A program made the position numbers and the translations under genes. 64,000 nt of DNA from Achromobacter sp. MYb9 (lineage in GTDB: Bacteria; Pseudomonadota; Gammaproteobacteria; Burkholderiales; Burkholderiaceae_B), in assembly GCF_002975275.1 (NCBI RefSeq), contig NZ_PCOQ01000005.1, positions 248,001 through 312,000 on the forward strand, given 5' to 3'. How positions within the stretch are numbered: position 1 is the stretch's first letter; the number at the start of each line of letters is the position of its first letter. Shown here in pieces: positions 34,618 to 43,413 of the stretch. The notes beneath the pieces are model-generated. The model was not told the DNA's origin. It was given only the letters and a program-made list of their open reading frames with translations, and made no database searches.

Positions 34618-35919
34618 ATGCATGTCATCGTCCTCGGCAGCGGCGTTATTGGCACCACGACCGCGTACTACCTGGCCCGTCAGGGCGCCCGGGTGACGGT
34701 CCTGGACCGCCAGCCGGCCGCCGCCCAGGAAACCAGCTACGCGAACGCTGGCCAGGTGTCGCCGGGCTATTCCACGCCCTGGGCCGCGCCCGGCATTCCC
34801 TTGAAGGCCATCAAGTGGCTGTTCCAGAAACACGCGCCGCTGGCGATCCGGCTGGACGGCAGCCTGTACCAACTGAAGTGGATGGCGGCGATGCTGGCCA
34901 ACTGCTCGGCCAACCGCTATTCGGTCAACAAGGAACGCATGCTGCGCCTGGCCGAGTACAGCCGGGATTGCCTGCGCGAACTCCGCGCGTCCACCGGCAT
35001 TCATTATGAAGAGCGCACGCGGGGCACGTTGCAGCTGTTCCGTACCGAGGCCCAACTGGAAGCCGCCCGCCGCGACATCACCGTGCTGGAAGAAGTGGGC
35101 GTGCCCTACGAACTGCTGGACCGCAACCGCCTGGTGACGGCCGAGCCCGCCCTGGCGCGCTCGATCCACAAGCTGGCTGGCGGCTTGCGCCTGCCGAACG
35201 ACGAAACCGGCGACTGCCGCCTGTTCACGACCCGCCTGGCCGAGATGGCCGCGGCGCTGGGCGTGGACTTCCGCTACAACCAGACCGTGTCCGGCTTGAA
35301 CACCGTGGGCGGCCAGATCACGGGCGTGCGCGTGGGCGGCCAGGTCCTGACGGCCGACCGCTACGTGGCCGCCTTCGGCAGCTACACCCGCGGCTTCCTG
35401 GAACCGCTGGGCCTGGACCTGCCCGTGTATCCGGTCAAAGGTTATTCGCTGACCATTCCGCTGAAGGACGAGGCCGCCGCGCCGGTATCGACCATTCTGG
35501 ACGAAACCTACAAGATCGCCGTGACGCGTTTCGACGACCGCATCCGCGTGGGCGGCATGGCGGAACTGTCGGGCTTCGACCTGCGCCTGAAGGACGCGCG
35601 CAGGAAGACGCTGGAATTGGTCGTCAACGATCTGTTCCCGGACAGCGGCCACGTTGCCCAGGCCGAGTTCTGGACGGGTTTGCGCCCGATGACGCCGGAC
35701 AGCACGCCCGTCGTTGGCCCGACCCGCTACGGCAATCTCTTCCTGAATACCGGCCACGGCACGCTGGGTTGGACCATGGCGTGCGGCTCGGGCAAGCTGG
35801 TGGCGGATCAGGTCATGGGCCAGCGCCCGGCGATCCGCACCGATGGGCTGGACCTGTCGCGCTATGACCGCCGCGGAGCGTCCCGCACGCCGCTGGTGCT
35901 GGACGGCAACCGCGCCTGA
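34618..35919 (+). CDS. dadA: D-amino acid dehydrogenase small subunit DadA
   Basis: A 433-residue FAD enzyme that oxidises D-alanine and other D-amino acids to 2-oxo acids at the membrane. The FAD fingerprint [21 protein letters not shown] opens the protein, followed by [22 protein letters not shown], which is diagnostic of DadA, and the C-terminal [16 protein letters not shown] and [16 protein letters not shown]. Length equals the family norm (~432). No alanine racemase (dadX) follows; a terminator does. Confidence 0.95.
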   Translation: MHVIVLGSGVIGTTTAYYLARQGARVTVLDRQPAAAQETSYANAGQVSPGYSTPWAAPGIPLKAIKWLFQKHAPLAIRLDGSLYQLKWMAAMLANCSANRYSVNKERMLRLAEYSRDCLRELRASTGIHYEERTRGTLQLFRTEAQLEAARRDITVLEEVGVPYELLDRNRLVTAEPALARSIHKLAGGLRLPNDETGDCRLFTTRLAEMAAALGVDFRYNQTVSGLNTVGGQITGVRVGGQVLTADRYVAAFGSYTRGFLEPLGLDLPVYPVKGYSLTIPLKDEAAAPVSTILDETYKIAVTRFDDRIRVGGMAELSGFDLRLKDARRKTLELVVNDLFPDSGHVAQAEFWTGLRPMTPDSTPVVGPTRYGNLFLNTGHGTLGWTMACGSGKLVADQVMGQRPAIRTDGLDLSRYDRRGASRTPLVLDGNRA

Positions 35920-35978
35920 TCCGGCGCTCGCGCCACCGCCGAGCCGCTTATCGGGCATCGGCCAAAAGCCAAGCCCGC

Positions 35979-36024
35979 AACGGCCCTCCCTGCGCAACAT
36001 GCAGGCAGGGCCGTTGTTTGTTTT
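35979..36024 (+). terminator. Intrinsic terminator of dadA
   Basis: AACGGCCCTCCCTGC pairs with GCAGGCAGGGCCGTT (one mismatch, 7-nt loop) and is followed by GTTTGTTTT. It lies 60 bp past the dadA stop. Confidence 0.85.
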
Positions 36025-36054
36025 GAACCGCGCGGCTTGTGCCAAAATCGGCCC

Positions 36055-37182
36055 ATGATCCATTTCCTGCATACCGCCGATTGGCAGATCGGCCGTCAGT
36101 ACGGCCAATTCGACACCGACGACGCCGCCTTGCTGGCCGAGGCCCGTTTTGACGTCGTGGCGCGCATCGCGGCGCTTGCCGCGGAACGTGGCGTGGACGC
36201 CGTGCTGGTGGCCGGCGACGTGTTCGACACGCAAGGTGTGTCGGATCGCACGATCCGCCGGCTGTTCGCCGCCATGGCGGCTTACGCCGGCCCCTGGGTA
36301 ATGATTGCCGGCAACCACGATGCCGCGTTGGCCGACAGCGTCTGGAGCCGCGCGATGCAGCTGGGCTGTATTCCCGCCAACGTGCAGGTGCCGTTGCGCA
36401 CCCACGTCGTGGACTTGCCCGCCATCAACCTGGCGGTGCTGGCCGCGCCGCTCACGCAGCGCCACACCTATGACGACGTGACGCAGGCTTTCGACACGCT
36501 TGAGACGGCACCTGGCCGCGTGCGCGTTGGCCTGGCCCATGGCAGCGTCGCGGGCCGCCTGCCCGACACCATCGACGCTACGAACCCCATCGCGCCTGAC
36601 CGCGCGGCACGTGCAGGGTTGGATTACCTGGCGCTGGGCGACTGGCATGGCTGCCTGTCCATCGACGCGCGCACCTGGTACGCCGGCACCCCGGAACAAG
36701 ACCGTTTTCGTGGCAATGAACCGGGCTACGTGCTGGATGTGCGTATCGACGGCCCGGGCGCCGAGCCCGTGGTTGAACGCGTGGCCACGGGCAAGTACCG
36801 CTGGTCCGCCTGGACCGAAACCGTCAGCCTGCCGACCGACGCGCAGGCGTTGGGCGAACGGCTGGCGGCGCTTCGCGCCGAAGACGTGCTGCGTCTGGAC
36901 GTGCAGGGGCATGTCAACCTGGAGACCTGGGACGCGCTGCAACGCGCGGTGGATCAGGCGGCTGCGCAAGTGCGGGCCTTGCTGCCGGACCTGTCCGGCT
37001 TGCAACTGGAACCCGACCTGGCCGATCTGGCCGAGCTGGGGGCCAGCGGTTACATCGGCGAAGTGGCGGCGCAATTGCAGGCCTTGCAGGCCGATGCCGC
37101 GCAATCCGCGGTGGCGGGCGAAGCGCTGCGGCTGTTGCTGCGGTTCCAGCGTGAAAGCGCCGCGCAGGGGGGCGTCAAATGA
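36055..37182 (+). CDS. SbcD/YhaO-like metallophosphoesterase (DNA repair nuclease subunit)
   Basis: A 375-residue calcineurin-like phosphoesterase of the SbcD/Mre11/YhaO group. The metal motifs are in order: HTADWQIGR, GDVFD, GNHD, LAHGS and ALGDWHG. A capping domain and a C-terminal helical stretch (QAAAQVRALLPDLSG and following) follow. Its stop overlaps the start of the ATPase gene, so the two are made together, as in SbcCD. True E. coli-type SbcD differs in its C-terminus, so the exact substrate (DNA ends or hairpins) is inferred. Confidence 0.88.
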   Translation: MIHFLHTADWQIGRQYGQFDTDDAALLAEARFDVVARIAALAAERGVDAVLVAGDVFDTQGVSDRTIRRLFAAMAAYAGPWVMIAGNHDAALADSVWSRAMQLGCIPANVQVPLRTHVVDLPAINLAVLAAPLTQRHTYDDVTQAFDTLETAPGRVRVGLAHGSVAGRLPDTIDATNPIAPDRAARAGLDYLALGDWHGCLSIDARTWYAGTPEQDRFRGNEPGYVLDVRIDGPGAEPVVERVATGKYRWSAWTETVSLPTDAQALGERLAALRAEDVLRLDVQGHVNLETWDALQRAVDQAAAQVRALLPDLSGLQLEPDLADLAELGASGYIGEVAAQLQALQADAAQSAVAGEALRLLLRFQRESAAQGGVK

Positions 37183-39815
37183 AGCTCTCGCGTATCGCGC
37201 TTGAAGAATTCCGCAAATTCCGCCAGCCGATGGTGCTGGACGGCCTGCAAGACGGCTTGAACCTGTTCGTCGGCGCCAACGAGGCTGGCAAGAGCACGGT
37301 GGCCTCCGCCATCCGCGCGGCGTTCCTGGAACGCTATAGCACCAGCAAGGTCGCCGACCTGGCCCCGCGTGGGGAATCCGGCGCCCGGCCCACGGTCGAA
37401 CTGGCGTTCACGCACGCGGATCATTCCTATGTGCTGAAAAAACAATTCCTGTCGCGCGCCCGTTGCGAACTGCTGATCGATGACGGCGCGCAACGGCTGG
37501 ACGGCGAGGAAGCCGAAAATGCGCTGGCCGCCTTGCTGGGATTTGAACTGCCGGGGCGCGGCCAAAGCAAGCCCGACCTGGCCGGCATTCCTGGCCTGCT
37601 GTGGATCCAGCAGGGTGATGGGCACAATCTGCAGGAGGCCGCGGGCCATGCGGGCCCCCATCTGCGTGAAGCCCTTACACAGCTATCCGGCGAACTCGCG
37701 GCCAGCGACGGCGACCGGCTGTTCGAGCGGGTGTCCTCCGAGCGCGCTGCCTTGCTGGATGCCCGTAATGGCCGTCCCAAGGGCGCCTACAAGGATGCCG
37801 AGGACGCCTTGGCGCGCGCCATCGCCGAACGGGACGACTGCGCGCAGGCCATGGCCCAGCTGAATACCGATGTGGACCGTCTGGCAGAATTGCGCCGCGA
37901 CCACGAGCGCGCGCAAACCGATCAACCCTGGAAGGACTTCGAGACCAGGGCCGTCGAGGCCCGGGCCCGGCTAGCCGCGCTGGCGAAGGAACGCGAAGCC
38001 TTCGAGGGCTTGCGGCGCGAGCAAAGCCAGGCCGCGCAGACGCTGACCCTGCTGCAGGATCAGGTACGCCGCGACCAGCAGGATGAATCCGATTACCAGG
38101 CGCTGGTCCAGGAAGCCCAGGCCGCCCGTGGCCGGGTCGAGGCGGCGCAAGCTCCGCTGGCCCGCGCCCGGGAACAACGCGAAATCCATGTGGCGGCGGT
38201 CGACGCGGCCCGCTTGCGGGTGGCAGCAGCCCAAGCCGTTGCCGACCGCGGCGACCTGGAACGGCAACTGGCGCAACTGAATGCCGAAGTCCAGCGGCTG
38301 GATGACGCGCTGAAAGCCGTCACCACGCTCATCGAGCAAGGCTCGACGCTGAAGGCGGAAGCCCTGCGCATCGAGATCGCGGATGCAGATATCGATGCGC
38401 TGCGCAAAAGCGAGCGCGAACTGGCCAATCTGCAGCTCCGCCAGCAAGCCATCGCCACGCGGCTGTCGTACCAGTTGGAAGCGGGGCGGGCGGCGACGTT
38501 GGACGGGCGGCCGCTGGCTGGGGCGGACCAAGTCCTGTTGACGTCCGCCGCGGAACTGGACCTGCCGGGCGTCGGACGCTTTCGCATCGAGCCGGGCGGC
38601 CAGGATTTGCCGGCGCTGCAACGCGAACTTGCTGGCGTGCAGGCCGCCTGGGCCGCCTTGCTGGAACGGCTGGGCGTGACGGCATTGGCCGATGCCGAAC
38701 AACGCCACGCGCGGTTTACGGCATTGCAGCGCGAGTTGGACGGCATGCGCAAGACGCTGGCCATCCATGCGCCCAAGGGCGTGGATGTGCTGCGTGGGCA
38801 GCGCGACGACGCGTTGGCCCGGCGCGTGCCTTTGCAGGAGCGGCTGGCCAAGCTGCCGCCGATGACGGGCACGGCGCTGGATCAAGACGATCTGCCCGCC
38901 GCGGTGCAAGCGCTGCGCGAAGCCGAGGCGGTGGCTACACAGGCCGACGCATCGTTGGCCGCCGCTCAGCGCGCGCTGGACGCGGACAGCGCCCGCGCGC
39001 AATTGCTGGAAGGGCAGGCGGCGGCGCGACGCGCCGAATTGCAATCGCCCGAGCGTGCCGCGCAACGGCAGGCGCGCGCAGGCCGGCTGGCCGAAGTGCG
39101 TAGCGGCCACGACGAGCTGGAGCGTCGCGTGCGCGAGGCGCAGGGGGCGTTGGCCGCGCATCGGCCCGAACTGGTCGAGCAAGACGTGCAGCGCTATGAG
39201 AAATCAGCCGCCATCGAACGCGAAGCGCAACACAAGCGCCACGGCGAGATCCTGCAGTTGCAAGGCAAGCTGGACCAGGCGGGCGCTCAAGGCTTGGGTG
39301 AACGGTTGTCCGAATCCGCTGCCGCGTGCGAACGGCTGGTGCGCCGCCGCGATGACTTCACGCGCCGCGCGGCCGCGCTGGAACTGTTATTGACCTTGCT
39401 TACCGACAAGCGCGCCGCCGCCACCCAACGGCTGCAGGCGCCCTTGGCGCGGCGCTTGAACCATTATCTGGCCTTGCTGTTTCCCGAGGCGGCGTTGCGC
39501 CTGGACGACGCGCTGCTGCCCACTGCGTTGCGCCGCGGCGACGGCGAAGACCTGCTTGAAGCACTGAGTTTCGGCACGCGCGAGCAACTGGGCATCCTGG
39601 CCCGCTTCGCTTATGCCGACCTGTTGCGAGAAGCCGGGCGGCCCACGTTGCTGGTGCTGGACGACGCGCTTGTCCACACCGACGATGCGCGGCGCGATTT
39701 CATGAAGCGGGCGCTGTTCGATGCCGCCACGCGTCACCAGATCCTGATGTTCACCTGCCACGGCGATGCATGGCGGGACATGGGGGTCGAGCAGCGGCGG
39801 ATCGGCGGTTCCTGA
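37179..39815 (+). CDS. SbcC/YhaN-like SMC-type ATPase
   Basis: An 878-residue Rad50-like ATPase. The N-terminal lobe has RIALEEFRKFRQP and Walker A GANEAGKST; long coiled coils rich in Ala, Arg, Glu and Gln span about residues 170-760; the C-terminal lobe has SFGTREQLGILARFAYADLL (signature) and Walker B TLLVLDDALVHTD. No CxxC zinc hook is seen at the coiled-coil apex; instead a small globular insert is present around residues 430-490. This resembles YhaN more than SbcC. Coupled (ATGA) to the nuclease gene. Confidence 0.87.
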   Translation: MKLSRIALEEFRKFRQPMVLDGLQDGLNLFVGANEAGKSTVASAIRAAFLERYSTSKVADLAPRGESGARPTVELAFTHADHSYVLKKQFLSRARCELLIDDGAQRLDGEEAENALAALLGFELPGRGQSKPDLAGIPGLLWIQQGDGHNLQEAAGHAGPHLREALTQLSGELAASDGDRLFERVSSERAALLDARNGRPKGAYKDAEDALARAIAERDDCAQAMAQLNTDVDRLAELRRDHERAQTDQPWKDFETRAVEARARLAALAKEREAFEGLRREQSQAAQTLTLLQDQVRRDQQDESDYQALVQEAQAARGRVEAAQAPLARAREQREIHVAAVDAARLRVAAAQAVADRGDLERQLAQLNAEVQRLDDALKAVTTLIEQGSTLKAEALRIEIADADIDALRKSERELANLQLRQQAIATRLSYQLEAGRAATLDGRPLAGADQVLLTSAAELDLPGVGRFRIEPGGQDLPALQRELAGVQAAWAALLERLGVTALADAEQRHARFTALQRELDGMRKTLAIHAPKGVDVLRGQRDDALARRVPLQERLAKLPPMTGTALDQDDLPAAVQALREAEAVATQADASLAAAQRALDADSARAQLLEGQAAARRAELQSPERAAQRQARAGRLAEVRSGHDELERRVREAQGALAAHRPELVEQDVQRYEKSAAIEREAQHKRHGEILQLQGKLDQAGAQGLGERLSESAAACERLVRRRDDFTRRAAALELLLTLLTDKRAAATQRLQAPLARRLNHYLALLFPEAALRLDDALLPTALRRGDGEDLLEALSFGTREQLGILARFAYADLLREAGRPTLLVLDDALVHTDDARRDFMKRALFDAATRHQILMFTCHGDAWRDMGVEQRRIGGS

Positions 39816-40224
39816 CTCGATCCGCTTGACGTGGCAAGGGCGGAACGCTAGGCTACGCAAATGCCTCATTCCATGCCCTTCGCCGATGCTTGCGCCGCTG
39901 CCTCCACAGCCGGCCGTCGTGCGCGCGGGCGGTCCGGGCATGCCGGTTTCATCTCTCCTGTTGTTTCCCCTGTCATCTCCGCCGTCGTTTCGGCTGGGGT
40001 ATCGCCGCCTGTCTCGCCGCCTTCCGGCGGTGTCTCGGGCGCCTACCCGCCTTCGGCGGTCGTGTTCGGCTAACCGCCAAACCGACGCTCCCATCCTTTT
40101 CCCTCAGTCCGCTTGATCCGTTGACGCGTATCGCGTCCGTCTCGCGCGGTTGATCGGTGCGCGCTCGCCGCCAATGGCGCGCGCGCAGGGCGGGAGCCTG
40201 TTCTTACCCTGACAGGTGAAACTC
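39816..40224 (+). other. 409-bp gap with structured leader upstream of the EamA gene
   Basis: No gene is certain here. A 70-codon frame at 39861-40073 has a periodic Val/Ser/Pro composition (SPVVSPVISAVVSAGVSPPVSPP) and only a weak AGG upstream, so it may be a leader peptide or chance. Hairpins CCGCC-TTCC-GGCGG (40017-40030) and CCGCC-TTC-GGCGG (40047-40059) could compete with GGCGGT (40055-40060) pairing to ACCGCC (40073-40078), an arrangement of mutually exclusive stems. Confidence 0.35.
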
Positions 40225-41133
40225 ATGTCTTTTGATCGATCCACGTGGACCGCTTACGGTTCCACCACCTTGTTCGTGCTGCTGTGGAGCGGCGGCGCGA
40301 TCTTCGCCAAATGGGGGCTGTCGCACGCCTCGGCTTTCGGCTTCCTGCTGCTGCGCTTCATCCTGGCCCTGACCGTGCTGCTGGCGATCTGCTTGTGGCG
40401 CAAGCGCTGGCTGCCCGAGCCGGGCACACGGGTGACCGTGGCGTTGACGGGCCTGCTGCTGATCGGCAGCTATTCCATTTGTTATCTGCTGGCGCTGGAC
40501 CACGGCATTACGCCAGGGGTACTGGCCACGTTGCTGGGAGCGCAGCCCATCCTGACGCTGGCGATGATGGAACGGCGCTATTCGCCCGCGCGGCTGGCCG
40601 GGCTGTTCCTGGCCCTGTGCGGCCTGGTGATGGTGGTGTACCAAAGCATCGGCATGGCGCGCTTCTCCGTGGCGGGCATGGCATTCGCCTTTGCCGCGCT
40701 GGCCAGCATGACCGCGGGCGCCATCCTGCAAAAGCGCGTCAAGCAGGCGCCCATGGACGTCATGCCGCTGCAGTACGCGGTCAGCCTGGCGCTATGCCTG
40801 CTGTTCGTGCCGTTCCAACCGATCCGGGCCGACTGGACCGTGGGTTTCGTGTTGCCCCTGGTCTGGATGGGGCTTGTGATCTCGGTGGGGGCGACGCTGC
40901 TGTTCTACCGCATGATCCAGGCTGGCAACCTCGTCAACGTCACCAGTCTGTTCTACCTGGTGCCGGCTGGCACCGCGGCGCTGGACTACCTGATCCTGGG
41001 CAACCGTCTGTCCATGCTCAGCCTGGCGGGCATGGGGGCGATCCTGCTTGGGCTGATGCTGGTATTGCGCCATCCGGCGGCCGCCGTCAAACCAGCGCGG
41101 GATAAGCCTTCGGGTGCCAGGACGGCTGTGTAG
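40225..41133 (+). CDS. EamA/DMT superfamily transporter
   Basis: A 302-residue drug/metabolite transporter with ten predicted membrane helices in two EamA repeats (first about 10-140, second about 150-288). Seen: LLWSGGAIFAKWGLSHASAFGFLLLRFILAL at the start of repeat 1 and SLFYLVPAGTAALDYLILGNRLS in repeat 2. Members export amino acids, purines or drugs; the substrate cannot be told. The ATG has AGGTGA 6 bases upstream. Its 3' end overlaps the convergent beta-helix gene by 47 bp. Confidence 0.9.
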   Translation: MSFDRSTWTAYGSTTLFVLLWSGGAIFAKWGLSHASAFGFLLLRFILALTVLLAICLWRKRWLPEPGTRVTVALTGLLLIGSYSICYLLALDHGITPGVLATLLGAQPILTLAMMERRYSPARLAGLFLALCGLVMVVYQSIGMARFSVAGMAFAFAALASMTAGAILQKRVKQAPMDVMPLQYAVSLALCLLFVPFQPIRADWTVGFVLPLVWMGLVISVGATLLFYRMIQAGNLVNVTSLFYLVPAGTAALDYLILGNRLSMLSLAGMGAILLGLMLVLRHPAAAVKPARDKPSGARTAV

Positions 41134-42028
41134 CGCCCGGCGCCGCGTCGCCGTCTTCGGCTGCGTCCTGCCCAACCCAGTGACCACTGACAAGTTGGGC
41201 GGGGCGCGTCCGGGCCGATACGCGGGCGCAGACGGGCCAGGCGTCCAGCCGGACGCTCAGCCCGGCGTAGACGCCGTGGCCGTCGCCGGCCTGAATCGTG
41301 CCCTCGGCCTGCACGCCTTCACCCGCGCGGATCGAGCCGTCGGCGCGGATGTCTCCGCCGGCAATCATGCCCCAGCCGGATGCCAGATGGTCACCGCATT
41401 GGATGTCGCCGCCGGCCTGGATGCCGCAGGCCGCATTGATTTCCTTGTCTGCCCGCACGTCGCCGCCGGTCTTGATGCCTTGGCCGCATTTGATGGCGCC
41501 TTGCGTCTGCACGTCCTGGCCGGCATGCAGATGGCCCGTCACCGCCAGGTCCTGGCCTGCGCAGATGTCCCACTTGGCGCGCACGTTTCCCGCGCAGTCC
41601 AGGCGGGTGGCGGCGTCAATGCCCCAGTCGGCCGAAATGTCGCCGCCCGCGCGCAGGTTGCCGCCGCTGGCGATCGTGGCTGCCGCGGTGATGTTCTCGC
41701 CCGCCATGATCGTTTCGCCTGCCCGGATGCCGCCGCCGGTGAAGATGCTGCGGCCGGCGCGCACGACGCTGTCCACGTTGATGCCCATGCGCACTTCCAG
41801 CGTGCCAGCGAACACGATGGCATTGGCATCGACGGCGTCCAGCTTCAGCACGGCATCGGTGGGGCCGAACTGGTCCAGCAGCCAGCATGCGTCGCTGACG
41901 CGACCGTCGGCGACCAGCGCGTCAAGCACGGCCTGGTAATCCCCCTGTCCGTTGTGGTCGCGGATGAACCATTTGTAGCCGCCCGCGCAGGGGTTCTTGG
42001 CTTTGACGAATTTCTTGGTAAGTTGCAT
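41087..42028 (-). CDS. Beta-helix repeat protein of unknown function
   Basis: A 313-residue protein I do not recognise as a named family. Residues 1-60 form a small helical domain with NPCAGGYKWFIRDH and WLLDQFG. Residues ~75-255 are some 25-30 hexad-like turns with alternating I/V, A-G and G-D (for example GGDIRADGSIRAGEGVQAEG), typical of a bactofilin- or FapA/DUF342-like parallel beta-helix. Cysteines recur in the coil (CAG, CGQG, CGD). The C-terminal ~55 residues are irregular and lie partly over the 3' end of the EamA gene. No signal peptide; probably a cytosolic polymer-forming or scaffold protein. Confidence 0.75.
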   Translation of the reverse strand: MQLTKKFVKAKNPCAGGYKWFIRDHNGQGDYQAVLDALVADGRVSDACWLLDQFGPTDAVLKLDAVDANAIVFAGTLEVRMGINVDSVVRAGRSIFTGGGIRAGETIMAGENITAAATIASGGNLRAGGDISADWGIDAATRLDCAGNVRAKWDICAGQDLAVTGHLHAGQDVQTQGAIKCGQGIKTGGDVRADKEINAACGIQAGGDIQCGDHLASGWGMIAGGDIRADGSIRAGEGVQAEGTIQAGDGHGVYAGLSVRLDAWPVCARVSARTRPAQLVSGHWVGQDAAEDGDAAPGATQPSWHPKAYPALV

Positions 42029-42426
42029 GGCGCTTAAGGCGTGATCGTTGCGTGGCGCGGCCGCCGGCGGCGAGGGCGGGCGGCGAAGAGTCGGGCGCGA
42101 ACACCCGGCCACGCGGCAGGGCGTTCGCCAGCTCGGACGGGCGGCGCCTGCGCGGGATGTGCGCAGGCCACCGGCGGCGAGCCGGAACAGGAGGGGGGAA
42201 GCGGAAGCGCCGGGCGATTAGCCGGGCTTGGAGCGCGCGTAAGCGGAACGCGCGGCGACTTCCTGCGAGCTCAACAGAGTCGAGCGCAGGGCGCAAAGGA
42301 CGCAGGCAGCGGGGGGGATGGGGGAAAAATCGGATCGCACGGGGCCAGATGCTAACACCCGCGCGATCGTAGTCAAGTGGGCAAGGCCGGCCCATCTGAA
42401 GGCGCGGCCTTGCCCCAAGGTCTGAA
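42029..42426. other. 398-bp gap between the beta-helix and Bug genes
   Basis: I see no convincing gene here. The stretch holds GC-rich direct and inverted repeats (for example GCGCGT with ACGCGC around 42235-42250) and the hairpin listed separately near its right end. It should contain the promoter and leader of the beta-helix gene on the minus strand. Confidence 0.5.
42379..42415 (-). terminator. Hairpin after the Bug gene
   Basis: GGGCAAGGCCG and CGGCCTTGCCC are exact complements with a 15-nt loop, 12 bp beyond the Bug-gene stop. No U-tract follows on the minus strand. Confidence 0.5.
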
Positions 42427-43413
42427 TCAGTTCGTCGACACGATGTTGCGTTCCTTGGCGATGCGCTGGCGCAGCTCCAGTTCGCGCTTGATCTGTGCGG
42501 CGTACTCGGCGGGCGTGTTGCCGTCCACCAACGAACCGCCATCCGCCAGGCGCTTGACGATCTTCGGGTCTTTCAGCGCCTTTACGGCGGCGTCGTGGAC
42601 GCGATCGACCACGGCTTGCGGCGTGCCGGCGGGCGCTACCAGTCCGTACCAGGCCATGTTGTCCATTTCGGGCAGGCCGCCTTCCTTGAAGGTCGGAACG
42701 TCGGGCAGGGCGGGCAGGCGCTTGGGCGCGGCCACGGCCAGGGCGCGCAGCTTGCCGGCCTGGATGTGGGGCATGGACGAGGGCAGGTTGTCGAACTGGG
42801 CGTTGACCTGGCCGGCAATCACGTCGTTCAGGGCCGGACCCGACCCGCGATACGGAACGTGGACCATGTCGGTCTTGGTCAGCGACTTGAACAATTCGCC
42901 GTCCAGGTGGCCGATGCCGCCGGCGCCCGACGACGCGTAGCTGTACTTGCCCGGGTTGGCCTTCAGCAGCGTGATGAACTCGGCCAGCGACTTGGCAGGC
43001 ACGGCCGGGTTGACCGTCAGCACGTTCGGCACGTTCACCAGGTTGGTGATCGGCGTGAAGTCCTTGATCGGGTTATAGGGGTTCTTCGGGTTGGTGGCCG
43101 GATTCGTAGCCATGGTGCTGACCGTGGCCACGCCCAGCGTGTAGCCATCGGGCGCCGAGCGCACCAACGCATCGGCGCCGATCGAGCCACCGCCGCCGCC
43201 GCGGTTTTCCACCACGACGGCCTGGCCGAGCTCACGGCCCAGGCCTTCGGCCACGATGCGGGCCACGATGTCGGTCGTGCCGCCGGCCGCGAAGGGGACG
43301 ATCAGCCGGATGGGCTTATTGGGGTAGGGGTCGGCGGCCTGGACGCCGGAACTAAAGCAGACGCCTGCGATGGCGGCGGCCAGAACGGCCTTGGCATGAG
43401 ACAGCACGGTCAA
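42427..43413 (-). CDS. Bug/TctC family tripartite tricarboxylate-type binding protein
   Basis: A 328-residue periplasmic binding protein with a 26-residue signal (LAAAIAGVCFSSGVQA). The mature chain has the family marks YPNKPIRLIVPFAAGGTTDIVAR, VENRGGGGGSIGADAL and VPYRGSGPALNDVIAGQV. Bug proteins bind carboxylates or amides and are hugely expanded in Bordetella and Achromobacter. I choose a TTG start because GGAG lies 7 bases upstream; a GTG two codons later is the alternative. No TctAB permease is adjacent, so it is an orphan. Confidence 0.9.
   Translation of the reverse strand: MTVLSHAKAVLAAAIAGVCFSSGVQAADPYPNKPIRLIVPFAAGGTTDIVARIVAEGLGRELGQAVVVENRGGGGGSIGADALVRSAPDGYTLGVATVSTMATNPATNPKNPYNPIKDFTPITNLVNVPNVLTVNPAVPAKSLAEFITLLKANPGKYSYASSGAGGIGHLDGELFKSLTKTDMVHVPYRGSGPALNDVIAGQVNAQFDNLPSSMPHIQAGKLRALAVAAPKRLPALPDVPTFKEGGLPEMDNMAWYGLVAPAGTPQAVVDRVHDAAVKALKDPKIVKRLADGGSLVDGNTPAEYAAQIKRELELRQRIAKERNIVSTN

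Noticed and set aside
34594-37104. An 836-codon minus-strand open frame antisense to dadA and the SbcD-like gene.
   Set aside because: Composition is Gly/Arg/Gln/His-rich with no domain pattern, while the plus strand encodes two well-conserved enzymes.
42029-42378. A possible small gene in the GC-rich gap before the Bug gene.
   Set aside because: Frames there are Arg/Gly-rich, lack ribosome-binding sites and resemble non-coding GC sequence.
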